Below are positions 34,170-43,924 of a DNA stretch of 64,000 bases, in pieces. Every line of letters begins with the position of its first letter. Within the stretch, counting starts at the first letter, position 1. This DNA is from Methanosarcina sp. MSH10X1 (GTDB taxonomy: Archaea > Halobacteriota > Methanosarcinia > Methanosarcinales > Methanosarcinaceae): assembly GCF_004099695.1 (NCBI RefSeq), contig NZ_SCHL01000004.1:124001-188000 (forward strand). The letters run 5' to 3'. The notes beneath the pieces are model-generated. The model did not search any database. It was given only the letters and a program-made list of their open reading frames with translations, and had not been told where the DNA came from. The position numbers and the translations under genes were made by a program.

Positions 34170-35138
34170 GTGATATACATGACCAACGACGTTTCAACCA
34201 CTGAAATTGCAACGGCCGACCTTTCAAACCTTAACGAACGGGAGCTGAAGGGCAAGGTAAACGAGCTCAGGAGCAGGATAGAGAAAAGCGAAAGGCAGTT
34301 GGCTTCGATTTTTAAGGAACTGAAAATTAACAGGACCGATATCGACGAACTGAAAGAAAAGAGAGACTCTCTGAACCAGCAGGTTAAGGAAAGGGTTGCA
34401 AAAGCACAGGAATTGAGAGATAAACGGGACGAGATTAACAGATCAATCAGTGAGTATAAGGGAAAAAGAAGTAATGTGAATTCAAAGACGCAAGAATTGT
34501 TTTCAGGAATTGCGGGACTCAAGGAACAGCGGGACGAATGCAACAAACTTTCCCACGGAAGTGTGGAATCTCTTACAAAGGCTTATGAAGCCGAACTTGA
34601 CACTTTTCTTCATAAAGAGCTGCCTCTTGCAGTGGAAATTAAAATTTTCCAGAAATTAAATGACCTCAGTAAACGCCTGCAAGCTGCACAGAAGGCAAAT
34701 GAATTACATGCGCAAATCCAGGAAAGTTATAAAGAGTCAAAAGGAATCCATAAAAGAGGGGATGAATTCCATGAAAAGATCCAGACCCTCTCAGATGAAT
34801 CTCAGGCCTGCCACCTGGAAATGCTTGAAAATTTCAAATCCGCTGATGAGATCCGAAAAGAAGCAAATACATACCATGCCCAGCTTACGGATAAAATCAC
34901 AAATATAAATTCAATTAAAGAGAGAATTGACCCGCTTAAAACCAGCATTGCTAACAACCGCAAGGATCTTTCTTTATACCTTGACAGGTTAAAAGACCTG
35001 CAGCTTACCAAAGACGAGCACAAAGTAAGCCAGAAACACAGCGATGCCCGCGAGAAGCTTCAGAAAAACGCTCGTATGAGCCTGGAAGATCTCAAACTCC
35101 TTATCGAGAAAGGGGACGTTAAATTCTCCAACGAATAA
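34170..35138 (+). CDS. COG1340-type coiled-coil protein
   Basis: A 322-residue archaeal coiled-coil protein of the COG1340 type, often mislabelled as phosphoserine phosphatase in databases. Heptads run through most of its length with a break near residue 125-140 (NKLSHGSVESLTKAYEAELD), giving an antiparallel hairpin shape like small SMC arms, but no ATPase head is present. The partner at 33525-34148 is probably co-expressed. Function unknown; cytoskeletal or chromosome roles have only been suggested by shape. Confidence 0.75.
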   Translation: MIYMTNDVSTTEIATADLSNLNERELKGKVNELRSRIEKSERQLASIFKELKINRTDIDELKEKRDSLNQQVKERVAKAQELRDKRDEINRSISEYKGKRSNVNSKTQELFSGIAGLKEQRDECNKLSHGSVESLTKAYEAELDTFLHKELPLAVEIKIFQKLNDLSKRLQAAQKANELHAQIQESYKESKGIHKRGDEFHEKIQTLSDESQACHLEMLENFKSADEIRKEANTYHAQLTDKITNINSIKERIDPLKTSIANNRKDLSLYLDRLKDLQLTKDEHKVSQKHSDAREKLQKNARMSLEDLKLLIEKGDVKFSNE

Positions 35139-35287
35139 GAACTTGCTAGACTTACAGGAAGCCGGTGATAAATTAGTTTCAGATAAACTGTCTCCGGCTA
35201 ATCCTTTTAAATCAGTTTTCCTTTTAAGCCGATTCCGCTTCCTATTCCCCTGGAATCGACATCCCGTTTCAGCGAAGCATTGAAAAT

Positions 35288-35908
35288 TTATCTTCTCTTC
35301 CTTTTTCCTGCAAAGAAACCTGTTACAAGAAGCACGGCACCCAGGCCAAAGAGAAAGAGGGGCATATCAAAACCCTCAGCCTGTGTTTCCAGTCCAGGGC
35401 GAACGGAAGAGGTATTGTCCGAAGTGTTGGCATGCGATTCGACTGGAGTTTGAGGCATGGGAAGTCTTGTATCAAGGTACTGGTATACAGGTGAGAACCT
35501 TACAAGTACTCCATCCGCTCCTTCGTATATCGTGTTCACGGTAAGATTAAGGATTTCGGTAGAATTCTGCGAATATACGAATTGTGAGCCTTCAGTAACA
35601 ATAGCATCCTGGAGGGGGATTCCTTTTCTGCTGAGTTCAATCCAGATTTTTTTACCCTCGGTATCCGTACCTTTTACATAAAGCTGATAGTCCTGCAAAA
35701 AAGTATGGGAGCTGCCTGACCTTATATAAATCTCTTCTCCATCGATAAGGACGATGATAAGTCTTTCTTTAGTATCAGCCGCTAAAGCAGGTGACATAGA
35801 GTGAAAGACAATTGAAAAGCATAATGAGACAAGGAGGAAAAAGGAAAATACAGAGACAGGATTTATCTTCTTATCTTCCTTCCTTCCGTGTTTATTTGGG
35901 ACGCGCAT
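35288..35908 (-). CDS. Small surface protein with one S-layer-like domain
   Basis: The protein starts with a signal peptide (FSFFLLVSLCFSIV, then SPALAAD), continues with one beta-rich domain resembling half of the Methanosarcinales S-layer duplication domain (GKKIWIELSRKGIPL, VTEGSQFVYSQN, LNLTVNTIYEGADGVLVRFSPV), then a Ser/Thr/Asn linker, and ends with a membrane helix (PLFLFGLGAVLLVTGFFAG) and KRKRR. It is thus anchored at the cell surface by its C-terminus. It overlaps the 3' end of birA by 17 bases if ATG 35908 is used. Confidence 0.72.
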   Translation of the reverse strand: MRVPNKHGRKEDKKINPVSVFSFFLLVSLCFSIVFHSMSPALAADTKERLIIVLIDGEEIYIRSGSSHTFLQDYQLYVKGTDTEGKKIWIELSRKGIPLQDAIVTEGSQFVYSQNSTEILNLTVNTIYEGADGVLVRFSPVYQYLDTRLPMPQTPVESHANTSDNTSSVRPGLETQAEGFDMPLFLFGLGAVLLVTGFFAGKRKRR

Positions 35909-36869
35909 AAATGCATCTGCCTGCAATTATTTCTTCTCTGGTATTGTCAGCTTTTCTTATTACTAGAGCTCCGTCAGGGGTTACTCCTACGGCTTTTCCC
36001 TCAATAATTCGTGAAGGAGTTGTCACTTTTACCTCTTTTCCTATAGTGTCGGAAAGAGCAAGCCAGTCGTTCAGGATATGTGAGAACGGATGGGTCTTGA
36101 AATTTATGTACTGCTGCTCAAGCTCGAAAAGAAAATCTTGAAGGAACGAAACCCTCTTTATATGTCTTCCAAGCTCAACTTTCAACGTTGTGGAGCCTGC
36201 ACGGAAAGATTCCGGGATATCTTTTAAATCCATGTTTACATTAATCCCTATTCCCAGTACAACATAGTCCACCCTATCCACTTCAGCCTTCGCCTCGGTA
36301 AGGATTCCGCACACCTTCTTTCCGTTAATGCGAACATCATTTGGCCATTTAATGCGGGCGTCAAGTCCCATGTTGCGAATAACGTTTGCAACAGCAAGCC
36401 CTGTAACAAGGGTAAGCCTTGAGGCATGCCTGAGAGGAATTCCGGGTTTCAGGATTACTGACATCCAGATCCCGCCGTGAGGAGAAACCCATTCCCTGCC
36501 CATCCGGCCCCTACCTCCTTTCTGCACTTCGGCGATTACAAGCGTACCCTCTTCCTCCGAAGCTGCGATCTCTTTTGCAATGCTATTTGTGGAAGTTACT
36601 TCTTCAAAATAATGGATTTTGTTCCCCAGAAGGGTTGTTTTGAGCCCCATCTGGATCTCTTCCGGGTACAGGAGTTGGGGTACGGATTTCAGGACATATC
36701 CCCTTTTCGGAGATGATTCTATTTCGTAACCATCAGCCTGGAGGGATTTGATGTACTTCCAGACCATTGTCCTCGATATCCCTAACTTGAGCCCCAATTC
36801 CTCTCCGGAAACAGGGCTTTTCTGTGCATCTTTTAGTGCCTTGATAATTCGAGATCTTTTATCTCCCAT
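35892..36869 (-). CDS. birA: Bifunctional biotin ligase/repressor BirA
   Basis: Residues 1-60 are a winged helix-turn-helix (SGEELGLKLGISRTMVWKYI), residues 75-260 are the biotin protein ligase core with GGRGRMGREWVSPHGGIWMS near 120 and KWPNDVRINGKKVCGIL near 180, and the last 50 residues are the SH3-like cap. It should biotinylate Lys of PycB; the presence of the DNA-binding domain suggests that it also represses biotin-linked genes. ATG 36869 is preferred over 36887. It lies directly downstream of pycA, in keeping with the pyc-bpl clusters of Methanosarcina. Confidence 0.94.
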   Translation of the reverse strand: MGDKRSRIIKALKDAQKSPVSGEELGLKLGISRTMVWKYIKSLQADGYEIESSPKRGYVLKSVPQLLYPEEIQMGLKTTLLGNKIHYFEEVTSTNSIAKEIAASEEEGTLVIAEVQKGGRGRMGREWVSPHGGIWMSVILKPGIPLRHASRLTLVTGLAVANVIRNMGLDARIKWPNDVRINGKKVCGILTEAKAEVDRVDYVVLGIGINVNMDLKDIPESFRAGSTTLKVELGRHIKRVSFLQDFLFELEQQYINFKTHPFSHILNDWLALSDTIGKEVKVTTPSRIIEGKAVGVTPDGALVIRKADNTREEIIAGRCIYARPK

Positions 36870-36979
36870 CCGCGCACCCCATATCAATGTATACGTTCCA
36901 CCGTATATAATTTTTTAGTTCGAAGTGTTCCATATCAAACTTACCGGAGTCCTGTTCCTGTTTCTCGGGAGGTCTTCTC

Positions 36980-38461
36980 TCAACGCTGCGTTTTCTGCGC
37001 CATGCTCACATAGGCGTGCACGGCAGCCGTGATAGCCGCAACTTTTTTGTCTTTTGCTTCAAGCGCCGAGGCCAGAGTAGCTCCTTTTTCAGCGTCTGCT
37101 TTGACAACTTCTTCAACGGACTCTACAATATTATGGTCCTCGATAAAAGCCGTCGTAAGGTCGCCCCTGCGGAAAGCCTGATTGCGCATAACCGCTTTGT
37201 GGAAGGGTATATTGGTTTTCACTCCAACAACCACATACTCATAAAGCGCTCTCTCCATCCTGGCAATGGCTACATCTCTTGTCTTTCCCCACACGCAGAG
37301 TTTTGAGATCATTGAGTCATAGTAAGGAGAGATGGTGTAACCTGTATGCACTCCGCTATCCACTCTGACTCCAGGACCGCCTGCAGACCGATATCCCCGG
37401 ATTTTTCCGGGAGAAGGCGCAAAATCGTTTAACGGATCTTCCGCATTGATCCTGCACTCGATAGCATGCCCGTCAATAACGATGTCTTCCTGGTTGAATT
37501 CAAGCTTTTCTCCCCAGGCTATCCTGAGTTGCTCCCTTACAATGTCAACACCGGTTACCATCTCCGTTATCCCATGCTCGACCTGCAGGCGGGTATTGAC
37601 CTCAAGAAAATAAAAGCTGCCTTTTGAGTAAAGAAACTCCACTGTTCCGGCATTTACGTAACCAATTGCCTTTGCTACCCTGACTGCAGCTTCTCCCATC
37701 TGTGCCCTGAGTTCAGGGGTCATGATAGGGGATGGAGCTTCCTCGATAAGCTTCTGGTGCCTTCTCTGGATGGAGCATTCCCTATCTGAAAGATAAATTG
37801 TGTTTCCATATCCATCTGCCAGAATTTGAATCTCTATGTGCCTTGGTTCCTCCACATATTTCTCAATAAAGACCGAGGAGTCTCCAAAAGCCGAGCCAGC
37901 CATCTGCCTGGTAGAACTGAGTGCAGTGGCAAGTTCATCTCTGGAATGAACAACTTTCATCCCGATTCCACCGCCTCCGGCCGAGGCTTTGATCAGGACA
38001 GGATAGCCGATTTCCTCCGCTATTTTTAGAGCTTCGCCCGTATCCTCAACCGCATCTTTAGTTCCGGGCACTACAGGTACACCAGCCTTCATCATAAGGT
38101 TCCTTGCCCTGATTTTGCTTCCCATCTCGGCAATTACATGACTGGGAGGCCCTATAAAAACAATTCCTTCTTCTTCACAGCGTTTTGCGAATACAGGATT
38201 TTCGGAAAGGAAACCATAGCCCGGATGAATTGCCTCGGCTCCTGTATTTTTTGCAACTGCAAGGATAGCTTCCATGTTCAGATAACTCTGGCTGGAAGGA
38301 GCCGGGCCTATAAGGTAGGCCTCGTCTGCATATTTGGCAAAAAGGGCGTTTTTGTCAGCCTCCGAACATACCGCGACCGTAGAGATCCCGAGTTCCCGGC
38401 AGGCGCGCATAACCCTGATTGCAATCTCACCGCGATTTGCAACGAGTACTTTTTTGAACAT
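36980..38461 (-). CDS. pycA: Pyruvate carboxylase subunit A (biotin carboxylase)
   Basis: PycA is the ATP-grasp subunit that carboxylates biotin on PycB, giving CO2 for oxaloacetate synthesis. The start [21 protein letters not shown], the Gly-rich lid [12 protein letters not shown] near residue 160, [17 protein letters not shown] near 230 and [16 protein letters not shown] near 290 are all intact. ATG 38461 is used because GAGGTG precedes it; the frame also has a GTG at 38473. The resulting 493 residues is the family length. It follows pycB by about 22 bases. Confidence 0.96.
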   Translation of the reverse strand: MFKKVLVANRGEIAIRVMRACRELGISTVAVCSEADKNALFAKYADEAYLIGPAPSSQSYLNMEAILAVAKNTGAEAIHPGYGFLSENPVFAKRCEEEGIVFIGPPSHVIAEMGSKIRARNLMMKAGVPVVPGTKDAVEDTGEALKIAEEIGYPVLIKASAGGGGIGMKVVHSRDELATALSSTRQMAGSAFGDSSVFIEKYVEEPRHIEIQILADGYGNTIYLSDRECSIQRRHQKLIEEAPSPIMTPELRAQMGEAAVRVAKAIGYVNAGTVEFLYSKGSFYFLEVNTRLQVEHGITEMVTGVDIVREQLRIAWGEKLEFNQEDIVIDGHAIECRINAEDPLNDFAPSPGKIRGYRSAGGPGVRVDSGVHTGYTISPYYDSMISKLCVWGKTRDVAIARMERALYEYVVVGVKTNIPFHKAVMRNQAFRRGDLTTAFIEDHNIVESVEEVVKADAEKGATLASALEAKDKKVAAITAAVHAYVSMAQKTQR

Positions 38462-38483
38462 AACACTTTCCACCTCGTTACAT

Positions 38484-40208
38484 TTACTCGATTGACATTA
38501 TTATATCGCCGGGAGATACAGTGTCCCCTTCGGAAACGAAAATTTCTCTAACAATGCCTGAATGGGCAGCGTGGACAGAGTTTTCCATTTTCATAGCTTC
38601 GATGACAGCAACCGTATCGCCTTCTGCAACAGTATCTTCGACCTTGACCTTAAGAGACAGAACCATGCCCTGCATCGAACTACTGACAGCTCCCTTAACG
38701 GACTCAGCACTGGGCTTTTTGGGAGAAGCTTCGGATATGGAAATTCCCCCGCCCAGAGGTTCAACCCTGACCTCATAGATTTCGTCATCCACTTCGACCT
38801 TGAAATGGTTTGGAATTATATACTCCTGCTGAGCTGCAGGGGCAGCAGGGACAAGAACTGCCAGAGCCTCTTCTTCCATTTCTCCTTTCAGGAATTTGGG
38901 GGCGATAGCCGGATAGAGGATATAGGTAAGGATATCTTCCTCAGATTTTGCAATGCCCATCTCCTCGGCTTCCTTTTTCCTTTTCTCATACTCAGGCTTA
39001 AGGAGATCCGCAGGACGGCAGTGAATAGGTTCTTCATCTCCGATTACCTTGCCTATTATCTCAGGGCTTATGGGAGCAGGAGACCGCCCATACAGGCCGC
39101 GCACGTAATCCTTTACCTCTTTAGGAATAACCTTGTAACGCTCGCCCATGAGCACATTAAGCACTGCCTGAGTTCCTACTATCTGGCTTGTAGGAGTGAC
39201 AAGAGGCGGATATCCTAGTTCTTCTCTAACCTTTGGCATTTCATCAAGAACAGCTCCATACTTATCAAGAGCATTTTGTTCTTTTAGTTGAGAAACCAGG
39301 TTTGAGAGCATGCCGCCCGGGATCTGGTAAATAAGAACATTGGTATCGATCTGCTCGGTAATAGGGTCGAGTATGCCGCGATATTTATCTTTCAAATCTT
39401 TGAAGTATGCGACTACCTCCTCAAAAGCCTCCAGATCCAGACCGGTATCGTATGGGGTGCCTTTAAGGGCGGCTATGACTGTTTCAGTTGGAGGCTGGGA
39501 AGTCCCCCAGGCAAGAGGAGAAAGTGCGGTATCCAGAACGTCAACTCCTGCCCCACAGGCTGCCATATAGCTCATAGGCGCCATTCCGGAGGTACAGTGA
39601 CAGTGCAGGGAAATAGGAATAGATATTTCTTTTTTTATGGCACTGATTATGCGGGTAGCGTCGTTGGGGGAGAGAAGACCTGCCATATCTTTGATACAGA
39701 TGGAATCGCACTCAAGTTCTTCAAGTTGTTTTGCAAGCTCAACATATTTTTCAACAGTATGCACCGGACTTATGGTGTAACAGACCGTACCCTGTACGTG
39801 AGCACCAAGCCCTTTTGCCACTTTGATGGAGAACTCCATATTTCGGATATCGTTGACCGCATCAAAAATCCTGAAAATATCAATTCCATTCTGGTAGGAC
39901 TTAGTAACGAATTTCTCGACCACGTCATCCGAATAGTGCCTGTACCCTACGAGGTTCTGGCCCCTGAGGAGCATCTGTGCATCGGTGTTGTTCATTCCTT
40001 TCTTGATATCTCTCAGTCGCTGCCAGGGATCTTCATTAAGATAGCGGATACAGCTGTCAAAGGTAGCGCCTCCCCACATTTCGAGGGAGAAATACCCGAT
40101 CTGGTCCAGTTGTTCAACCACTTCGAGCATATCTCTTGTCCGCATTCTGGTTGCCAGGAGAGACTGATGTGCATCCCGGAGGATGGTTTCGGTAATTTTT
40201 ACACTCAT
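38484..40208 (-). CDS. pycB: Pyruvate carboxylase subunit B (carboxyltransferase with biotin carrier)
   Basis: PycB transfers the carboxyl group from biotin to pyruvate. The N-terminal barrel shows [31 protein letters not shown] and [14 protein letters not shown] with metal-binding His; the C-terminal 75 residues form a biotin carrier domain with EAMKMEN near residue 537, where Lys is biotinylated. A Pro/Ala linker precedes it. The enzyme gives oxaloacetate for the incomplete reductive TCA branch of Methanosarcina. It is first in pycB-pycA-birA. Confidence 0.96.
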   Translation of the reverse strand: MSVKITETILRDAHQSLLATRMRTRDMLEVVEQLDQIGYFSLEMWGGATFDSCIRYLNEDPWQRLRDIKKGMNNTDAQMLLRGQNLVGYRHYSDDVVEKFVTKSYQNGIDIFRIFDAVNDIRNMEFSIKVAKGLGAHVQGTVCYTISPVHTVEKYVELAKQLEELECDSICIKDMAGLLSPNDATRIISAIKKEISIPISLHCHCTSGMAPMSYMAACGAGVDVLDTALSPLAWGTSQPPTETVIAALKGTPYDTGLDLEAFEEVVAYFKDLKDKYRGILDPITEQIDTNVLIYQIPGGMLSNLVSQLKEQNALDKYGAVLDEMPKVREELGYPPLVTPTSQIVGTQAVLNVLMGERYKVIPKEVKDYVRGLYGRSPAPISPEIIGKVIGDEEPIHCRPADLLKPEYEKRKKEAEEMGIAKSEEDILTYILYPAIAPKFLKGEMEEEALAVLVPAAPAAQQEYIIPNHFKVEVDDEIYEVRVEPLGGGISISEASPKKPSAESVKGAVSSSMQGMVLSLKVKVEDTVAEGDTVAVIEAMKMENSVHAAHSGIVREIFVSEGDTVSPGDIIMSIE

Positions 40209-40868
40209 GGATGAACCTCTTAAAATCGAATCAAACTAACCTGGTTTACTATTACTGATAGTACACTTTGAACAGTTTACGGGAGATTCGTCTGATACTC
40301 CGGAAACATACAGGTTAATAATCTGATTCGGTTTGAGTAAAGTGTGTTAATCCTCTGATTGTAATTTTAATACAATTTTCTGCGATTTTACCGGAAAAAA
40401 AGCTTCTTCGGTGCTATTTAACCGGCTTTCCGGAATCGCAGTCAGAGGGAATCAATTTTACAGACCTAAACGCAGTACTCAATTGATCTGCGTTGATAAG
40501 AATTCTTTAATATACCATTGTTAACAAGTATATACTTTTCGGCTGTTGACATTAAAAAAGTGGGTTTCCGAAAAATATCCAGATTTATAAAATGAATTAA
40601 ATTTATATAAAAAAGTACTCGGATTCCCGGAATACAGGAAAACTTATCGAGGATTAACCATTCCTGAAATTTAATTGATGAGCCGTAAGAGTGAATAAAC
40701 ACGCAGTAAATACTCAGCGAATTAGAATAGATAAGAGTGGAAGATAACCGATAGTCTGGAGGATTTTCCCGGGAAATAAAGACAGGGGAATTAAAGGATT
40801 AAAAGGTTGAGATAAAAATATATTGTTTCAAGGGAAGAGTATAAGTTTACCTTAATTCAAGCCTCAAA
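40209..40868. other. Intergenic region upstream of pycB
   Basis: About 660 bases with no accepted gene. A symmetric TATA-like element (AATTTATATAAAAAAG) lies near 40598-40613, and shorter AT runs near 40365-40380 could be a closer pycB promoter. A reading frame of 78 residues at 40466-40702 has no family features and a biased composition, so I leave it out. BirA may bind here, but I could not identify a clear operator. Confidence 0.4.
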
Positions 40869-41825
40869 TCAGGCTTTCTGTTTTCTTCCTACAAAGAACC
40901 ACTGATCGTAAGTCCCGTCAGAGTCTGTGTTGTCTACAATCTCACCTTTAACTCCTGCCCTGAACAGCGCTTCGGCAAGAATTTCAATCTCAGGCCTGCT
41001 GCTAACTGTGAAAAGCATTAGGGCGCCCTCATTTGCAACCGAGACCGCCTCTCTCATAATGCCTGTCCAGAGTTCTTTATTAAATTCATAGACAAGCCCA
41101 AGCATAAATCCCATCACTGCATCAAAGCTTCCTTGCTCGAAATATCTGGAAAGGGCAGTTGCATCCATTATAACCGTTTTTTGGGGGTTCAAAACTCCCT
41201 GTTCAAGCCCCTGGCAGACTGCACATTTATTGATTTCTATAGCCAGCGGGTCAAGCCCGAGTCTGTAGAGGGCAAGCGTGGACATTCCGTTTCCACAGCA
41301 AACCTCAAGAAGCCTGCCTTCAGGAGAAAGACCCTTTTTTTGGAGAATGCCGAAGATTTCTGCCACTCTCTGAATCCGGCTTTCGGAAAAAACACTTCCA
41401 TACGATTGGGGCCTGGCAGCGCAAGCTGCGCAGAGATTCCGGTTTACAAGCATAAGAGAGTAATATTCATTAACGGCATCTCGCCAGCTTTCCGAAGAAA
41501 TCTCAATATCCTTTTCAGGCAGATTAGAAGTAAGAATAGAATCTGCAAGAGCTTCAAAAGCCTTCTTTGAGCGTGTTCCGGCAAAGGCTCCCGTAAAAAC
41601 CGACCAGAAATCTACAGGAACTTCATCATTTGCCGGATTAAAAAGCAACAGCCCAAGCGTATGCTCCCCTTCCCGAACCCTCAGAAGCCGCACTAGCCCT
41701 TCCTCTGCAAACCTCCGGACTCCGTTAAGATAGTCAATCGTGCGCTCAATAGTCCTCTGGGCGATATAGCTTTCCTCTACAAAGTAGACCTCTTCATCAA
41801 TGCCAAGGAGTTCCTGTAAAAGCAT
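40869..41825 (-). CDS. SAM-dependent methyltransferase
   Basis: A class I methyltransferase domain occupies the C-terminal half: LLEVCCGNGMSTLALYRLGLDPLAIEIN (motif I, with Cys in place of the usual Gly-Thr), VIMDATALSRYFEQGSFDAVMG (motifs II-IV) and ANEGALMLFTVSS. The N-terminal 140 residues are specific to a small archaeal family and contain NLCAACAARPQ, a possible metal site. The substrate is unknown. It stands alone with long gaps on both sides. Confidence 0.78.
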   Translation of the reverse strand: MLLQELLGIDEEVYFVEESYIAQRTIERTIDYLNGVRRFAEEGLVRLLRVREGEHTLGLLLFNPANDEVPVDFWSVFTGAFAGTRSKKAFEALADSILTSNLPEKDIEISSESWRDAVNEYYSLMLVNRNLCAACAARPQSYGSVFSESRIQRVAEIFGILQKKGLSPEGRLLEVCCGNGMSTLALYRLGLDPLAIEINKCAVCQGLEQGVLNPQKTVIMDATALSRYFEQGSFDAVMGFMLGLVYEFNKELWTGIMREAVSVANEGALMLFTVSSRPEIEILAEALFRAGVKGEIVDNTDSDGTYDQWFFVGRKQKA

Positions 41826-42306
41826 ATCTGACTAGATTCGGATGATCTCATATCAAGATTTCGAAAACAAAACCTACGCCTTAGTCACTCCAGTGTCAGT
41901 AAGTTAGATCCCAACCTGCTGAAAAAAACTAACCTGATTAAGATATTACCACTACAGAAAATACCGATCTAAAAGGTATAATCACAAAGAAAATTGGAAT
42001 CGGCATAAAACAATGCCCTGAGTCCTTTATTCCATTCTCCAGCTGTTGGCAGTTTATGAAAGATTATAAACATATTATTAAATAAGTTAGAAATGATTTA
42101 CCTGGTTTAAAAAAATTTGCGTTTTCAACCAAGCCTCTTCTGGAAAGGTTTAAGCAATTCGGGAAACAATTCGGGCGAAAAAAGGTATTAAAAGCTGAAT
42201 AGGAAGCAAAAACCCAAATATAAGCAAAGTTATTTATAGAATCTAATTACAAAATCAGGGATTAGAAGGATATTATATTAACGAAAAAAGTAGATTGGAG
42301 GATAAT
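41826..42306. other. Intergenic region upstream of the histone gene
   Basis: No gene seen in about 470 bases. For the histone, TTATTTATAGA at 42230-42240 is the best TATA candidate and predicts a leader of about 45 bases, with GGAGG just before the ATG. The rest is AT-rich without repeats. Confidence 0.45.
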
Positions 42307-42516
42307 ATGGCAAAAGTGATACCATTCGCACCAATTGAGCGTTTAATAAGAACCGCAGGTGCTCATAGAGTAAGTGAGAGTGCGGGAATGGCCCTTACGG
42401 AAATTCTGGAAGAATATGGACTTGAGATTTCAAGAGAAGCAATAAAACTTGCAGAACATGCAGGAAGGAAAACCGTAAAAGCTGAAGATATAAAATTAGC
42501 AAAAGAAATGCTGTAA
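42307..42516 (+). CDS. Archaeal histone
   Basis: A 69-residue HMf-type histone that wraps DNA as tetramers or longer stacks. The histone fold is complete: PFAPIERLIRTAGAHRVSE (helix 1), the long helix 2 ending ISREAIKLAEHAGR, then KTVKAEDIKLAKEML (helix 3), with the conserved RKT-type loop present as GRKTV. There are no tails. ATG 42307 is preceded by GGAGG at five bases, so the in-frame TTG at 42295 is not the start. Confidence 0.96.
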   Translation: MAKVIPFAPIERLIRTAGAHRVSESAGMALTEILEEYGLEISREAIKLAEHAGRKTVKAEDIKLAKEML

Positions 42517-42583
42517 GTTCAGACAGAATACCTGTTAAAAGCTATTTATCAGTTTTATCGGCTTCAGGGATAAAATAAAAAAT

Positions 42584-42606
42584 AAAATGCTGAGAACCAG
42601 CATTTT
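42584..42606. terminator. Bidirectional hairpin terminator
   Basis: AAAATGCTG pairs perfectly with CAGCATTTT around a five-base loop. It lies between the convergent histone and ferredoxin genes and is bounded by A-rich sequence on the left and T-rich on the right, so it can end transcription from both sides. Confidence 0.75.
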
Positions 42607-42628
42607 CTATTTTTTACTTAAATTTTAG

Positions 42629-42892
42629 TTATGCGGTCGCGGATTCCAGATCAATTACAGTCAGGGATTCCACGGGGCAAATCTTTGAGCAGGCTCCACA
42701 ACGGACGCAAACCTCATCATTGATAACTGCCACTCCGTCCATGATCCGAATTCCCAGTTCAGCGGTTTCGGGATCAAAGTCTTCGCTTTTCATCAGTTTT
42801 ACATTTACAGGGCAAACGGAAGCACAGATTCCGCACCCAACGCATTTTTTGGACTGAACTATTTTTTTGTTTTTCTTATCTGCCTTTGCCAT
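42629..42892 (-). CDS. 2[4Fe-4S] ferredoxin with basic N-terminus
   Basis: An 87-residue ferredoxin with motifs CVGCGICASVCPVN and CVRCGACSKICPVE, each with full Cys sets. A Lys-rich N-terminal stretch (MAKADKKNKKIVQSKK) precedes the first motif, and a loop of about 30 residues separates the motifs. Partners unknown; methanogens use many such proteins with Ech, CODH or Fwd. Immediately upstream is the composite palindromic repeat, which may affect its expression. Confidence 0.9.
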   Translation of the reverse strand: MAKADKKNKKIVQSKKCVGCGICASVCPVNVKLMKSEDFDPETAELGIRIMDGVAVINDEVCVRCGACSKICPVESLTVIDLESATA

Positions 42893-43044
42893 TAATAGTC
42901 ACCTCAAAACTCCAGAGAACTGCCAGACAACGGGAATAAGCTACACGAAGTTGTAAAAGCAGGAGCTGGCTGTAAAATAATAATTGTAAATTTATATTTG
43001 TTCTGTCGAGAATATATAGATATTTTTAAATTATATGAAGATTT

Positions 43045-43232
43045 CGAAGCAAGCCTTTTCAAAAAATCCTTGATCGCAAGCCTTTTACAAAAAGGCTTGA
43101 GCGAAAACCCATGCTTTATCTAAACCGGTGTAACCGGAGCGTGATCGACCGGCGAAACGCAAGCCTTTTTTGAAAAGGCTTGAGCGAAAATCCCCACGTA
43201 ACGGCGTGATAAACCGGCGCAACGGTTTCGGG
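43045..43232. repeat. Composite palindromic repeat, locus 1
   Basis: An array of modules shared with 55246-55492. Each unit of about 110 bases has CAAGCCTTTT-AAAA, ATCCTTGATCG, a perfect hairpin CAAGCCTTTTxxxAAAAGGCTTG followed by AGCGAAAA, an ATGCTTT box, and a GC-rich box with ACCGG and GCGTGATCGACCGGCG. Unit 1 is 43049-43158; unit 2 (43159-43228) is shorter, lacking the ATCCTTGATCG part. GC content is well above the flanks. It lies between the 3' end of a minus-strand gene and the 5' end of the next. Confidence 0.85.
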
Positions 43233-43292
43233 TCAACAGTCGTGCTACAGCGCTTCAGGTTTAATCGGATATGGGATTACATTTCCAGGGAA

Positions 43293-43805
43293 TTATACTC
43301 CCATCACCAGATCAACGAGACCTATACCTGTCATAGTAAGGGCTGTTACTACGACTCCGGCTATTATCACCCCGAGGACAATTGCCGGTAATGCCTGCCT
43401 GAACTTAACCCCGAATACAAATGCCGCTGCACAGCCTGACCAGGCTCCTGTAGCCGGCAGAGGTATGGCTACGAAGGCGGTCAGTGCAAGAAGACCATAT
43501 TTTTCGAAACTCTCGGTATTGTTCCTGCGGGTTCTTGCGAAGAGCCAGATGAAAAAAGCATCAAAGATCGAGAAGCGTCTGAGATAGTTTGAGACCGGCT
43601 CAAGGAAGAGCAGAAGCGGGACTACAGGGAGAAGGTTCCCGAGCACTGAAAAGAAAAAGGCATCTACAGGTCCCATTTCATAAATGCCCATTGCTACAGG
43701 GATTGCCCCCCTCAGCTCAGAAACGGGTACAGCCCCCAGAATCAAAACTGCAAACCAGTGGGGAACAGACCCCAGCATCTGTACTAATGCTATTTCAACA
43801 GACAT
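43293..43805 (-). CDS. Small multidrug export family membrane protein
   Basis: A 170-residue integral membrane protein of the COG2426 (small multidrug export-like) family: VPVSELRGAIPVAMGIYEMG near residue 28 and a repeated re-entrant-like element AIPLPATGAWSGCAAAFVFG near 113 are the signature, with four to five membrane segments overall. The DedA-like Gly/Pro pattern suggests a transporter fold; the drug-export label is historical and the real substrate is unknown. Confidence 0.85.
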   Translation of the reverse strand: MSVEIALVQMLGSVPHWFAVLILGAVPVSELRGAIPVAMGIYEMGPVDAFFFSVLGNLLPVVPLLLFLEPVSNYLRRFSIFDAFFIWLFARTRRNNTESFEKYGLLALTAFVAIPLPATGAWSGCAAAFVFGVKFRQALPAIVLGVIIAGVVVTALTMTGIGLVDLVMGV

Positions 43806-43924
43806 GGTAATCAGGATTTATTAATACCGTATAGTTATATTTTAATGAGAGGGCAGATTCAGGCCTTTCCAACCTCTTTTAAGAGATCTGGAATATAGAG
43901 AAGCTGCTTCCGGTTCATCGAACC

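Noticed and set aside
40466-40702. 78-residue frame on the minus strand before pycB
   Set aside because: Hydrophobic, AT-driven composition, no ribosome site and no family pattern; more likely pycB leader sequence.
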